The position numbers and the translations under genes are program-made. A DNA stretch of 64,000 nt, from contig NZ_SNUR01000001.1 of assembly GCF_012027595.1 (NCBI RefSeq), forward strand, positions 558,001 to 622,000, in the 5' to 3' direction. Source of the stretch: Thermococcus sp. Bubb.Bath. Lineage in GTDB: Archaea > Methanobacteriota_B > Thermococci > Thermococcales > Thermococcaceae. This document shows, in pieces, positions 54,854 to 63,014 of this stretch (the first letter of the stretch is position 1; the number at the start of each line of letters is the position of its first letter). The notes under the pieces are model-generated. The model was given only the letters and a program-made list of their open reading frames with translations. It had not been told where the DNA came from and did not search any database.

Positions 54854-54941
54854 GCGGGGGTTGCCGAGCCTGGTCAAAGGCGCGGGATTTAGGGTCCCGT
54901 CCCGTAGGGGTTCGCGGGTTCAAATCCCGTCCCCCGCACCA
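54854..54941 (+). tRNA. tRNA-Leu (UAG)
   Basis: Acceptor GCGGGGG pairs with CCCCCGC (54931-54937). The anticodon stem CGGGA/TCCCG encloses TTTAGGG, giving TAG. A long variable arm (CCCGTAGGGG) is present, as in leucine tRNAs; CCA is encoded. Directly before a repeat copy. Confidence 0.94.
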
Positions 54942-55294
54942 TCACAACAAACTTTTGCTTGGCAAAAGTTTGATCAAAGTTAGTGTTCCTTCTAACATGC
55001 CCTTCTATGGGTGATTTTCACTTGTACAACGGGGTAATTGAGAAATAAATTCCTGCAATCCTTGCTTACTTAAAAAGAGTTTTCCTCACTTTGACGCCTT
55101 CGGGCGTCGATTATAAAGCAAACTCACAGATAACCAGCCCTCTAAAAATTTGGAATTCACGATGAGAAGACAAGTTTCCAAAGAAAATCTCCTGAAAACG
55201 GCACTTTTGACAAGAACCACAAGCTTTGATGAAACTTTGCTTGCAAAGTTTCAGCACCGCTTCCACTATCATTCAAGCGTCCTCAACGGATGGC
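54942..55294. repeat. Hairpin-rich non-coding repeat after tRNA-Leu (copy B)
   Basis: It is colinear with two parts of the sequence after tRNA-Pro: 54967-55255 (289 bp) with 24437-24723 (287 bp), and 55254-55294 (41 bp) with 25290-25330 (41 bp). Copy B therefore lacks the 566 bp that separate these parts in copy A. Perfect inverted repeats: 54948-54972 (11-bp stems), 55093-55108 (stems GACGCC/GGCGTC, loop TTCG) and 55231-55252 (10-bp stems, identical to copy A). The first hairpin begins 7 bp after the tRNA. Confidence 0.8.
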
Positions 55295-55505
55295 AAAAAT
55301 TAGTTATACCTACCTCTGATAAGGGTAAACTCCTGGAGTTTCTGTTGACTTGCAGTTATTAACCGAAAACCCCGACAGGTGTTTCATATAAAACACCTTC
55401 CAATCCAGACCACAGAGAGAAGAACACTTCCATTGAGGTTTGATTGGTAAAGTGACACACGACAGGTTTTTATATCATAAAGCGGATAATCTATGAGGTG
55501 ATTAG
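55295..55505. other. Gap between repeat copy B and the DUF2240 gene
   Basis: No gene is seen. The last part holds a promoter-like GTTTTTATATCAT (about 55468-55480) that fits the GTG start at 55506. Confidence 0.4.
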
Positions 55506-55919
55506 GTGCACCCACTTGAGAGAGCCGTTAAGGTGAAGGGCTCCACAGAGTTCACCCGAAGCGAGCTTGTAGGGCTCCTATCGTTCACCCTCCGTCTGAT
55601 GAGTCCGGGGGAGGCCAAGAAGGCCATTGAAGAGTGGCTATCCCAGGGTATTCTAACTGAGGAAGGGGATACCCTGAAGGTGAACGAGGAGGCTTTTTCC
55701 GGAGTGCGCAGGGAGGGAAGTCTCTTCGATGAGATGCTGGAATACGTTTCATCCTCCCTCGGGTGGGAAGATGGGGAGGTTCTGTCTGCCCTAGATGAAT
55801 TTTCAGGCCGCTACGGTTCTCTGGACAGGAAGCTCGTTCTCTACCTCTTTGCCATGGAGAAGGGGATTGACATGAGCCGCTTCAAAGACCGGCTCGATGC
55901 AGGGGAAAACGATTATTAA
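55506..55919 (+). CDS. DUF2240-family protein
   Basis: 137 residues, helical. It has SELVGLLSFTLRLMSPGEAKKAIEEW split at about residues 20-45 and SSLGWEDGEVLSALDEF (about 87), the pattern of DUF2240 (PF09999), an archaeal family of unknown function. GTG 55506 follows GAGGTGATTAG. It lies 31 bp before the nicotinamidase ATG. Confidence 0.78.
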   Translation: MHPLERAVKVKGSTEFTRSELVGLLSFTLRLMSPGEAKKAIEEWLSQGILTEEGDTLKVNEEAFSGVRREGSLFDEMLEYVSSSLGWEDGEVLSALDEFSGRYGSLDRKLVLYLFAMEKGIDMSRFKDRLDAGENDY

Positions 55920-55950
55920 GTTCCCCCTCCCAGTTTATGCGGTGATACCA

Positions 55951-56517
55951 ATGGGGGAGGCACTTATAGTTGTCGATATGCAGAGAGACTTCATGCCTGG
56001 TGGAGCCCTCCCCGTACCCAAGGGGGACAAAATAATACCCTTAATCAACGAGTGCATAAAGCTGTTCTCCAAGCGCGGAGCGCTCATCGTGGCCACGAGG
56101 GACTGGCACCCGCCCAACCACATCAGCTTTAAGGAAAACGGCGGCCCCTGGCCCAGACACTGCGTTAGGGGCACTCCTGGAGCAGAATTCGTTGTGGAAC
56201 TTCCTCCCGACACAGTGATAATCTCAAAGGCCACCGAGCCGGATAAGGAGGCATACTCCGGATTTGAGGGCACTGAGCTGGCCGAAATCCTCAGGGAAAA
56301 AGGAATCAAAAAACTGTACGTGTGCGGCGTTGCCACCGAATACTGCGTCAGGTCCACCGCGATGGACGCCCTCAAACTGGGGTTCGAGGTTCATCTGCTC
56401 AGGGACGCTGTTAAGGGGATAAAGCCCGAAGATGAAGAGCAGGCAATAAGAGAGCTTGAAGAGAAAGGAGCGGTGATAGAAGACTGTTACTCACTGCTCG
56501 AGGGCCCTACCTGCTGA
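55951..56517 (+). CDS. pncA: Nicotinamidase
   Basis: 188 residues. It converts nicotinamide to nicotinate for NAD recycling. The isochorismatase fold has the triad: Asp of IVVDMQRDF (about 9), Lys of ISKATEPDKEAYSGF (about 92) and Cys of VCGVATEYCVRSTAMDA (about 133). The metal site DWHPPNHISF is also complete (about 50). ATG 55951 follows GGTGATACCA; the 54-bp upstream extension is ignored. Confidence 0.93.
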   Translation: MGEALIVVDMQRDFMPGGALPVPKGDKIIPLINECIKLFSKRGALIVATRDWHPPNHISFKENGGPWPRHCVRGTPGAEFVVELPPDTVIISKATEPDKEAYSGFEGTELAEILREKGIKKLYVCGVATEYCVRSTAMDALKLGFEVHLLRDAVKGIKPEDEEQAIRELEEKGAVIEDCYSLLEGPTC

Positions 56518-57528
56518 TGCTCTCCTTTTCTGCATATTTTTCCACTCTCTGAGCAGGACGAGCCCCAGGCTGAGAACTACCGGCCCAAGAAGGAGTCCCT
56601 TGAGGCCGAGGGCAAGCGTCCCCCCGGTCATCCCCACAAAAACGAGAGTTTCATCCAGATCGGCGTCCTTGGCCACCAGCATGGGCCTAATGGTGTAGTC
56701 AGGAAGGGGAGAGACCAGAACGGCGCCGTAAATCGAGATGCCGAGGGCCGCCAACAGACTGCCCGACTCAAAGAGGTATATGGCAGCGGCAACCCAGAGC
56801 ATCCAACCTTCTAAGAGGGGAACGAAGCTGAAGAGGAACGTCAGCAGGCCCGCCACGATGGCGGTGTAGATGTTCGAGACGCCAAAGATTATGTATCCCA
56901 GCGTCATCAAAAATCCCTTTGCAACGTTGAGGAGGAGCCACGCCCTGACAAGGGCGTTCATTGTCTTATCGGCCCCTGAGAGTATCTCCTCAACGATTCC
57001 CTTCTGCTCACGTGGCACCATCCTGAGGATCGACCTCCCCATTGAGTCTGAGTACAGGAGGGAGTAGTAGAATGTCGAGATGAAAATGATGAGCTGGAGG
57101 ATGTACATGGGAACTGAAAACGTAATGGAAGAAGCGTACCCTGAGACCCTCGGCATGAGCTGCTGCCTGAAGTTCAGGAAAAAGCTCTGAATAGAATGGG
57201 GTAGGTTGAGAGTTGTCAGCCAATTGAGAATCCCGCCCAAATCGTGGTAGAAGCTCTTCACGATGTTTAAGGACGAGAGAAGGGTGAATCCCATAAAGGC
57301 GAGGCCAAGCAGAACCATCGTGACAGTTAGGACAGCTGCGGAGGGGCCGTTTCCAACGCGGGCCTTCATCCTGCGATGGAGAGGGTAAAACACGTACGCA
57401 AGAACCATTCCAAAGAACAGGGCACTTACAAACGGCTGAATAACTCTCCAGGATACGTACAGGACAAGGATAACCACCACAAACCAGAACACGAGTTCTT
57501 TCCTCTTCATCCCGTCCTTGAGTCTCAT
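56491..57528 (-). CDS. AI-2E family transporter-like membrane protein
   Basis: 345 residues and about eight helices, with YVFYPLHRRMKARVGNGPSA after the first helices and PLLEGWMLWVAAAIYLF near the end. It is paralogous to the protein at 33642. It overlaps pncA by 27 bp at its end (convergent). ATG 57528 follows GGGTGAAGGA. Substrate unknown. Confidence 0.85.
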   Translation of the reverse strand: MRLKDGMKRKELVFWFVVVILVLYVSWRVIQPFVSALFFGMVLAYVFYPLHRRMKARVGNGPSAAVLTVTMVLLGLAFMGFTLLSSLNIVKSFYHDLGGILNWLTTLNLPHSIQSFFLNFRQQLMPRVSGYASSITFSVPMYILQLIIFISTFYYSLLYSDSMGRSILRMVPREQKGIVEEILSGADKTMNALVRAWLLLNVAKGFLMTLGYIIFGVSNIYTAIVAGLLTFLFSFVPLLEGWMLWVAAAIYLFESGSLLAALGISIYGAVLVSPLPDYTIRPMLVAKDADLDETLVFVGMTGGTLALGLKGLLLGPVVLSLGLVLLREWKNMQKRRASAGRALEQ

Positions 57529-57596
57529 TCCTTCACCCGTGGGAGTACACCATCATGGTTATAAGAATAACTTCCCTTTAAAAGTGCGGTGGGAAG

Positions 57597-57899
57597 ATGG
57601 ATCAGCTTGAAGAAAACCTCATTGGGAAGGCCAAAGCTCTCTTGAGAACAGAAAATGGATATTCGGGTCATCTCCAGGCGCTGGGGATTCTCGCAGGCAT
57701 TCTAGCATACAGGGAGACTGGAATACTGATTTCAGGCCCTGAAGCGGTCAAGTTCATCGAGATGCGCTTTCCAGAGGCCATGGAGCTGGTTTCTCCGCTC
57801 AAAAGCCCCGTCACAAAACCAGGGGAAGAAGACGTTGGGACCCTCCAGAAAAGCGCGAAGAAGTTCCTTGGAATCATCTCAGGAGGGACGAGAGAATGA
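57597..57899 (+). CDS. Conserved hypothetical protein
   Basis: 100 residues, helical, with LQALGILAGILAYRETGILI (about 26-45) as its core and a polar C-terminus. Too short a hydrophobic core for clear membrane insertion. It overlaps the DUF4152 gene by 4 bp (ATGA), so the two are translated together; a role as small partner of that protein is possible but unsupported by any motif. Confidence 0.62.
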   Translation: MDQLEENLIGKAKALLRTENGYSGHLQALGILAGILAYRETGILISGPEAVKFIEMRFPEAMELVSPLKSPVTKPGEEDVGTLQKSAKKFLGIISGGTRE

Positions 57900-58579
57900 G
57901 GTTCGTTTCGGCAGATACCGGGGGAGGTCTCCTGACGGAGGACTACGAGCTCGTTGGTCTCATAGCGACGGCCGCAGTCCTAGTAGAGAAACCGCACAGA
58001 ACCGCTTCCCTTAGCAGGGTGAAATATGCCGACCCTTACAACTATGACCTGAGCGGCCGGCAGGCGATAAGGGACGAGGCGTATCTGGCGGTGGAGCTGG
58101 CGAAGGAGACCAAGCCGGACGTGGTTCACCTCGACTCTACAATAGGGAGGATTGAGGTCAGAAAGCTCGATGAACCAACTATCGACGCCCTTACGATAAC
58201 CGACCGTGGAAAGGAAGTGTGGAAGGACCTCGCGAAGGACCTTCAGCCCCTTGCAAAGAGCTTTTGGGAGGAAACAGGCATTGAGATTGTTGCAATAGGA
58301 AAGTGGAGCGTTCCGGTGAGGATAGCGGAGATATACTCCGGGATATATACAGCGAAGTGGGCGATAGAATACGCGAAGGAAAACGGAAAGGCCATCGTTG
58401 GACTGCCCAGGTACATGAAGGTTGAGATAAGACCCGGAAAAATATACGGCGAGAGTTTGGACCCGCGCGAGGGAGGCCTCTACGGAGAAATCGAGGCAAA
58501 AACAGAGGGAATTGGCTGGGAGCTCTATCCAAACCCCTTATTCCGCAGGTACATGGTGCTTGAGGTGTGGAGGGAGTAG
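57896..58579 (+). CDS. DUF4152-family protein
   Basis: 227 residues. FVSADTGGGLLTEDYELVG, then LDSTIGRIEVRKLDE and IVAIGKWSVPVRIAEIY, and the C-terminal EGIGWELYPNPLFRRYMVLE are typical of DUF4152, a Thermococcales family with an RNase H-like fold. From memory the P. furiosus member was reported as a single-strand 3'-5' exonuclease; this is recall, not seen here. Coupled to the small gene upstream. Confidence 0.82.
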   Translation: MRFVSADTGGGLLTEDYELVGLIATAAVLVEKPHRTASLSRVKYADPYNYDLSGRQAIRDEAYLAVELAKETKPDVVHLDSTIGRIEVRKLDEPTIDALTITDRGKEVWKDLAKDLQPLAKSFWEETGIEIVAIGKWSVPVRIAEIYSGIYTAKWAIEYAKENGKAIVGLPRYMKVEIRPGKIYGESLDPREGGLYGEIEAKTEGIGWELYPNPLFRRYMVLEVWRE

Positions 58580-58615
58580 CACAAAGTTTTTATTCTTCCA
58601 CAGTCATTTCCACTC

Positions 58616-58963
58616 ATGCCCGTAGTTGCGCTTGTTTATACTGCGATAGTTGTAATAGAGCTGATCATCATTTGGGTGAAGAGCACGGAGTTCTTCTACT
58701 ACTTTCACGACCGTTTTGATCCCGCCAACGTTGGAAACCTCGGCTACCTTGGTCCCCAGAACTGGAGAAGGATTCTTCGAGGGGCGGCAATAGCGGCAGC
58801 CCCCGTTGTGGGGGTATTCTGGTTGACCGACTACATCAGTGAGTTCTACGCTGTTCCCGTCGGCTTCGTGCTCCTCGCTCTATACAACGTTATGCTCAGG
58901 GGCATCATCTCCGCGGAGGTAAGTGAAGAAAGAAGAAAAGACTGGCGCTACGGCTGGTATTAG
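58616..58963 (+). CDS. Small membrane protein, unknown function
   Basis: 115 residues and three helices (about 3-20, 58-73, 77-97), with FYYFHDRFDPANVGNLGYLG between the first two. No family is recognised. A TATA-like GTTTTTATTC at about 58586 puts transcription at the ATG, so the mRNA may be leaderless. The last 4 bp overlap the convergent IorA gene. Confidence 0.66.
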   Translation: MPVVALVYTAIVVIELIIIWVKSTEFFYYFHDRFDPANVGNLGYLGPQNWRRILRGAAIAAAPVVGVFWLTDYISEFYAVPVGFVLLALYNVMLRGIISAEVSEERRKDWRYGWY

Positions 58964-60873
58964 TTCTCCTCCTTCAGCTCGCTTGGAAACTTTATAGCGT
59001 CAAACGGACACGTCTGGTTGCAGACCCCACAGCCGGTACAGAGGAGCTCGTCTATCCTGACCTTCTTCGTCTCCGGGTCGTAGACGAGTGCCGGGCAGCC
59101 GGTCAGGAGTATGCAGGCCTTGCAGCCGGTACACTTGTCCTCAATGACTATCGGCTTCTCTCCAATTTCTCCACGCCTTATAACAGGGATAACGCACTCG
59201 CGCCTCGCTATTATCACTGCCGGTCCTTCAATTTGCATCGCTTCCTTTATCGCTTCCCTTGTTGCCTTGAGGTCATAGGGATCAACGGTCTTGACGTACT
59301 TAACTCCCAGGGCCTTCACGAGGGCCTCTATGTCGATCTCGTTGAACTTTCTTCCGGTCTCGCTTCCGCCCGTTCCAGGATGGGGCTGGTGACCTGTCAT
59401 CGCCGTCGTCCTGTTGTCGAGTATCATTACCAGAACATTCAGATTCTTGTAGACGGCATCTATCAGCGGCTGGATTCCGTTGTGGAAGAATGTGGAGTCC
59501 CCGATTGTGGCGATTATCTTCTTGTCCATAACGACGCTCTGGCCATTCGCCAAGCTTATGCTCGCACCCATAACATACTCGGTCCAGATGGCCTCAAGAG
59601 GCGGGAGGAGTGAGAGCGCGTAGCAGCCTATGTCGCCGTGAATCGGAACCTTGTAGCGGCCGAGCTTGAGGTCCCTTAGAGCATCGAGGGCAGCCCTGTA
59701 CGAGCCGCGATGGGGGCAACCCGGACACATTACTGGGGGCCTCTTCGGGGCGAGGCTTTCGGCGTAGGCAACCTCTTCCGGTTTGATGTACTCCTCTCCT
59801 TCCTCACCGATGAGACTGAGAAGGGTGTTCTTCACGAGGGAAGGCGTTAGCTCGCCCTCAAGCGGCAGATGACCGGTTCTCTTGCCGTATATCGGCACGT
59901 TCAATCCGGCCTCATAGGCCGCTATCTTGACCTCCTCCTCCAGGAACGGGGCGCCGTCTTCGATTACTATGACCTCATCGACACTCTTGAGGAACTCTAC
60001 CACAAGCTTCTTCGGGAGTGGGTGGGGAGTTGAAAGCTTGAGAATCTTGAAGTCGGCACCGACCTCAGGCAGGACCTCACGCACGTAGTTGTAGGGTGCT
60101 CCCTCAACAATTATCCCAATCTTGGCATCTTCCTTCCCTTCGACCCAGTTGAAGGGCATCTCGTTGAACTCTTCCTCGATCTTCCTTAGCGTCTCGTTGA
60201 GCCACTTGTGCCTCTTTCTGTTGCCCTCCATGCTGGCCCTCACGTACCGTTCAATGTCCTTCTTGAAGACAGGCTCCCTGTCCAGCTCAACGAACTCGCC
60301 GACCTCGACGTCGGCAGTGGTGTGATTGACCCTCGTCGTCGTGCGGAAAATTATCGGGACCTTGTACCTCTCGCTCAGCTCGTAGGCATACTTTATGAGG
60401 TCGTGGGCCTCCTGCGGGTCGGCGGGCTCAAGAACCGGGAGGAGAGAGATCTTGCCGTAGTAGCGGTCGTCCTGCTCTGTCTGGCTCGTATGCGGTCCGG
60501 GGTCGTCCGCGACGAGGATGACCATTCCGCCTTCAACGCCGGAGTAGGCGAGGCTCATGAGCGGGTCAGCGGCGACATTGAGACCAACGCATTTCATTGT
60601 GACGAGGGCCCTAAGGCCAGTGTAGGCAACACCTGCCCCTTCCTCCAGTGCAACCTTCTCGTTCGGCGCCCACTCCGCGAAAACTTCAGGTTTGAGGTGC
60701 GCTATGGTCTCCACGACTTCAGTTGAGGGGGTTCCCGGGTAACCGGTAGCAAAGGCAACGCCGCTCTCAAGCGCGCCGTAGGCTATAGCCTCGTTGCCCA
60801 TTAGGAGCTTCCTCTCTTTTTTAGTCGATGCCCCAAGTGAAACGTTAGAAGGAGCGTTCTTCACAGTCTCCAC
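58960..60873 (-). CDS. iorA: Indolepyruvate:ferredoxin oxidoreductase, alpha subunit
   Basis: 637 residues. It oxidises aryl pyruvates from aromatic amino acids to aryl-acetyl-CoA with ferredoxin. The pyruvate-binding domain begins LLMGNEAIAYGALESG; the thiamine diphosphate site has TIGDSTFFHNGIQPLIDAVY and DNRTTAMTGHQPHPG; two [4Fe-4S] motifs lie at the C-terminus (CTGCKACILLTGCP and CTGCGVCNQTCPF). GTG 60873 has GGTGGTC before it; GTG 60882 is an alternative. The iorB gene, usually adjacent in Thermococcales, is not next to it. Confidence 0.95.
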   Translation of the reverse strand: METVKNAPSNVSLGASTKKERKLLMGNEAIAYGALESGVAFATGYPGTPSTEVVETIAHLKPEVFAEWAPNEKVALEEGAGVAYTGLRALVTMKCVGLNVAADPLMSLAYSGVEGGMVILVADDPGPHTSQTEQDDRYYGKISLLPVLEPADPQEAHDLIKYAYELSERYKVPIIFRTTTRVNHTTADVEVGEFVELDREPVFKKDIERYVRASMEGNRKRHKWLNETLRKIEEEFNEMPFNWVEGKEDAKIGIIVEGAPYNYVREVLPEVGADFKILKLSTPHPLPKKLVVEFLKSVDEVIVIEDGAPFLEEEVKIAAYEAGLNVPIYGKRTGHLPLEGELTPSLVKNTLLSLIGEEGEEYIKPEEVAYAESLAPKRPPVMCPGCPHRGSYRAALDALRDLKLGRYKVPIHGDIGCYALSLLPPLEAIWTEYVMGASISLANGQSVVMDKKIIATIGDSTFFHNGIQPLIDAVYKNLNVLVMILDNRTTAMTGHQPHPGTGGSETGRKFNEIDIEALVKALGVKYVKTVDPYDLKATREAIKEAMQIEGPAVIIARRECVIPVIRRGEIGEKPIVIEDKCTGCKACILLTGCPALVYDPETKKVRIDELLCTGCGVCNQTCPFDAIKFPSELKEEN

Positions 60874-60956
60874 TATGACCACCGTAGGTTATCCGTGGAT
60901 AGGGTTAAAACTCTATGCTCAGAAAAACGCGGGTAAAAATCGAAAAATATTCGAGC

Positions 60957-61214
60957 TCAGGGCCTTCTTCCCTGCTTTGGGTCGTAGAAGTACTTGGACA
61001 TTGCATCGGCGTAGGCCTGCGAAGACCTCCTGGTGACGGTGAATGCGTAGAAAGCCGCACCGACCAGTATTATGGCACCGATGATTACCCCGTAAATCTT
61101 CATCATAGCCAGTATGCCTGCGACGAAGGTTCCAAAAATCGCCAGGACGACGAGCGCACCGATGGCCAGAAGAATCTTGTAGCCGTACCGTTCCATAAAG
61201 AGAGCGAAATCCAC
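60957..61214 (-). CDS. Small membrane protein, unknown function
   Basis: 85 residues with two helices (about 13-35 and 37-57) and a C-terminal soluble tail (SKYFYDPKQGRRP). GTG 61214 follows GGTGAGGGGC and a TATA-like GGATATAATC lies about 35 bp upstream; the much longer open frame before it has neither. No family recognised. Located between iorA and the next hypothetical gene. Confidence 0.65.
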   Translation of the reverse strand: MDFALFMERYGYKILLAIGALVVLAIFGTFVAGILAMMKIYGVIIGAIILVGAAFYAFTVTRRSSQAYADAMSKYFYDPKQGRRP

Positions 61215-61304
61215 GCCCCTCACCGGAAGATTATATCCTTCAGAGCGTAAAAGCGTTTCGGTGGCCTTAAATACCCTCCCACCATACCCCATGTAGTGAG
61301 TGCC

Positions 61305-61592
61305 ATGAAGGTTGGAGAACTGCTTGAGATGGTGGATGAGACGATAGCGGAACTGAGGATAGCCGCTGTGTCCAATCAGCAGAGGTCGTTTGAGACCCCA
61401 TACACGAGCATGGAGTTCACGCAGCGGGCCATAGAGATAGACGAAGACCTTAGGGACCTTGAAAAGATAAGAGAGCACCTCAACACGCTCGATCCTGAGG
61501 AAGATGCGGAAAAGCACCTCGGAACGGAGGGACTTGAAAAACTGGTCAAAATGCTTGAACTGCTCAAGAGGAGCGAGGCACACGTTTATTGA
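61305..61592 (+). CDS. Helical hypothetical protein
   Basis: 95 residues, all helical and charged: VGELLEMVDETIAELRIAA, then EFTQRAIEIDEDLRDLEKI and EGLEKLVKMLELLKRSE. It could form a coiled-coil or helical bundle. ATG 61305 follows GTGAGTGCC. It precedes the MazG-like gene by 17 bp, so co-expression is likely. Confidence 0.68.
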   Translation: MKVGELLEMVDETIAELRIAAVSNQQRSFETPYTSMEFTQRAIEIDEDLRDLEKIREHLNTLDPEEDAEKHLGTEGLEKLVKMLELLKRSEAHVY

Positions 61593-61609
61593 GTCATTGA
61601 GGTGATCGC

Positions 61610-61924
61610 ATGGAGTTCAAGGAACTTGAATCCCTTCTGGTTAAGTTCAGGGATTCCCGTGGATGGAAGCGCTATCACACCCCGAAGAACCTCGCGATTT
61701 CCGCTGCCGTTGAGATGGGGGAACTGCTGGAGCACTTTCAGTGGGGAAGTGACACTGAGATACTGGAGGCTGTGAAGAACCCGGCCAAAAAGGAGGCCGT
61801 TGCCGACGAGATAATTTATCTCACCCCCCTAGCCCACGAGCTGGGGATAGACCCAGACGAAGCGCTAGTGAGGAAGATGAGGAAGAACGAGAGAAAGTAC
61901 CCGGTGGGGAAGGATGGAGCTTAA
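61610..61924 (+). CDS. MazG-like nucleotide pyrophosphohydrolase (RS21-C6/dCTPase-like)
   Basis: 104 residues. SAAVEMGELLEHFQW (about 33-47) and ADEIIYLTPLAHELGIDPDEA (about 67-87) give the four acidic metal ligands of the MazG-like dCTPase-type fold, with KMRKNERKYP at the end. Likely cleaves a nucleoside triphosphate to the monophosphate. ATG follows GAGGTGATCGC. It overlaps the next gene by 11 bp. Confidence 0.86.
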   Translation: MEFKELESLLVKFRDSRGWKRYHTPKNLAISAAVEMGELLEHFQWGSDTEILEAVKNPAKKEAVADEIIYLTPLAHELGIDPDEALVRKMRKNERKYPVGKDGA

Positions 61925-62282
61925 ATTCGGGACGCTGAAGGTTACCGTTGCAGTTCTGCTGATCCAGGCAATCGTGAACGGGATGAACCTCCGGCTCAGT
62001 CCGGCAATATACGGGACGTTCGCGCTATTCGACGTCGTACTAGCGCTCATGGTCTACCGCGAGAACCGAACCGCGGTCAAGGTGGCCCTCGTTTACCTGG
62101 CGCTGGACTTCTTCATGGCAACGTTCTACCTAATAGCCGGTGCGCTCCTCAAGGGCGTCATCGCGTTCCTGGACTTCCTGGCCCTTCACGACATGGTGAG
62201 CTACGTAGGGCGCGTTATGAAGGAAGAGGGAGAGGTAGAGGCCGAAGAAGAGTCCGGGGACGATGGGGGGCAAACCTTATAA
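61914..62282 (+). CDS. Small membrane protein with acidic tail
   Basis: 122 residues. About four helices (8-26, 32-46, 54-72, 74-92) and a final very acidic stretch (EEEGEVEAEEESGDD in two parts). No family recognised. It overlaps the MazG-like gene by 11 bp and its last bases carry the TATA box of the following operon. Confidence 0.66.
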   Translation: MELKFGTLKVTVAVLLIQAIVNGMNLRLSPAIYGTFALFDVVLALMVYRENRTAVKVALVYLALDFFMATFYLIAGALLKGVIAFLDFLALHDMVSYVGRVMKEEGEVEAEEESGDDGGQTL

Positions 62283-62318
62283 GGATGTAAAGGAAGCTTT
62301 ACGTAAAGTAAACTTTAC
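62275..62318 (+). promoter_or_regulatory. Promoter and double inverted-repeat operator of the DUF2178-like operon
   Basis: A TATA box CCTTATAAGG (62275-62284) is followed by two perfect back-to-back inverted repeats: GTAAAG-GAAG-CTTTAC (62287-62302) and GTAAAG-TAAA-CTTTAC (62303-62318). The 16-bp period and position on the expected start of transcription (about 62305) suggest two regulator dimers. The XRE-type regulator at the operon end is a natural candidate binder. Confidence 0.7.
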
Positions 62319-62330
62319 ATGGTGAGTGCC

Positions 62331-62714
62331 ATGAAGACAAAACACTGGCTCGGGTGGGCGGTAATATTTGCGGTTCTCCTTGTACTGTTCGTTGAAGCCT
62401 CCAACAGGAGCAGTGTGGCTCTTGCCGTTGGGAGTCTTTTCCTAGGAGCAATAATCGCCACGGCCTACGAACGCTACCTCGAAAGAATTGGAGAGGTAAT
62501 CGTTGATGAGCGGGTTAAGGTGATTGAGGAGAAGAGCTACGCCCTGACCATGCGCGTCCTCGGCTTCACAATAGCCCTCACCTTCGTATCAACGAGCATA
62601 ATCTCCCAGCGCGATCCCTTCTGGAAGAGCGCCTCCATCACGAGCGGGCTTTTTCTGGCAATCATCGCTCTGCTCCCGCTCTTCGCGAAGGCACACTACG
62701 AGGAGGTGATGTGA
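62331..62714 (+). CDS. DUF2178-like membrane protein 1
   Basis: 127 residues and four helices (about 8-25, 30-46, 75-93, 100-118). Between helices 2 and 3 lies IVDERVKVIEEKSYALTMRV, whose DER-x3-I core recurs in the next three proteins. The chain ends KAHYEEVM; its last codons GAGGAGGTGATG also form the ribosome site of the next gene. ATG 62331 follows GGTGAGTGCC. Confidence 0.78.
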   Translation: MKTKHWLGWAVIFAVLLVLFVEASNRSSVALAVGSLFLGAIIATAYERYLERIGEVIVDERVKVIEEKSYALTMRVLGFTIALTFVSTSIISQRDPFWKSASITSGLFLAIIALLPLFAKAHYEEVM

Positions 62715-63014
62715 ACGCACGAATTTCTGGGCATCACAATCCTGATAATCGGAACTTTGACTGCACTTTACATTGCCGCAGGCTACCGCAGGAACGCAGG
62801 TGAAGATAGGGACGAACGGACTATCAGAATTGACCAGGCTGCGGCTGAGAAGACGATCCTGCTCATTCAGACGCTTGTGGTGGTGGAAATACTCTACGTC
62901 CGCTTCATAACCGGAGACAGAGAGAGCCCGGCATACCATGCGCTCCTCTTAATCGCGCTTGTGGCAACACTTGGGTATCTCTGTGTGAAGTACTACTACT
63001 CAAGGGTGATGTGA
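62715..63014 (+). CDS. DUF2178-like membrane protein 2, start codon uncertain (ACG)
   Basis: About 99 residues if read from ACG 62715, directly after the previous TGA and in the position where the two following sibling genes have ATG and GTG. The first conventional start is TTG 62757, which would cut off FLGITILIIG, half of helix 1. The core DERTIRIDQAAAEK and the ending KYYYSRVM match its neighbours. CTG 62727 is another possible start. The ribosome site GGAGGTGAT lies just before the ACG. Confidence 0.68.
   Translation, partial: THEFLGITILIIGTLTALYIAAGYRRNAGEDRDERTIRIDQAAAEKTILLIQTLVVVEILYVRFITGDRESPAYHALLLIALVATLGYLCVKYYYSRVM

Noticed and set aside
55150-55362. 70-residue plus-strand reading frame in copy B
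   Set aside because: It spans the repeat, and the homologous part of copy A is interrupted in this frame.
60957-61583. 208-residue minus-strand frame ending at 60957
   Set aside because: Only the last 85 residues have a ribosome site and promoter; the rest is antisense to a better-supported gene at 61305.
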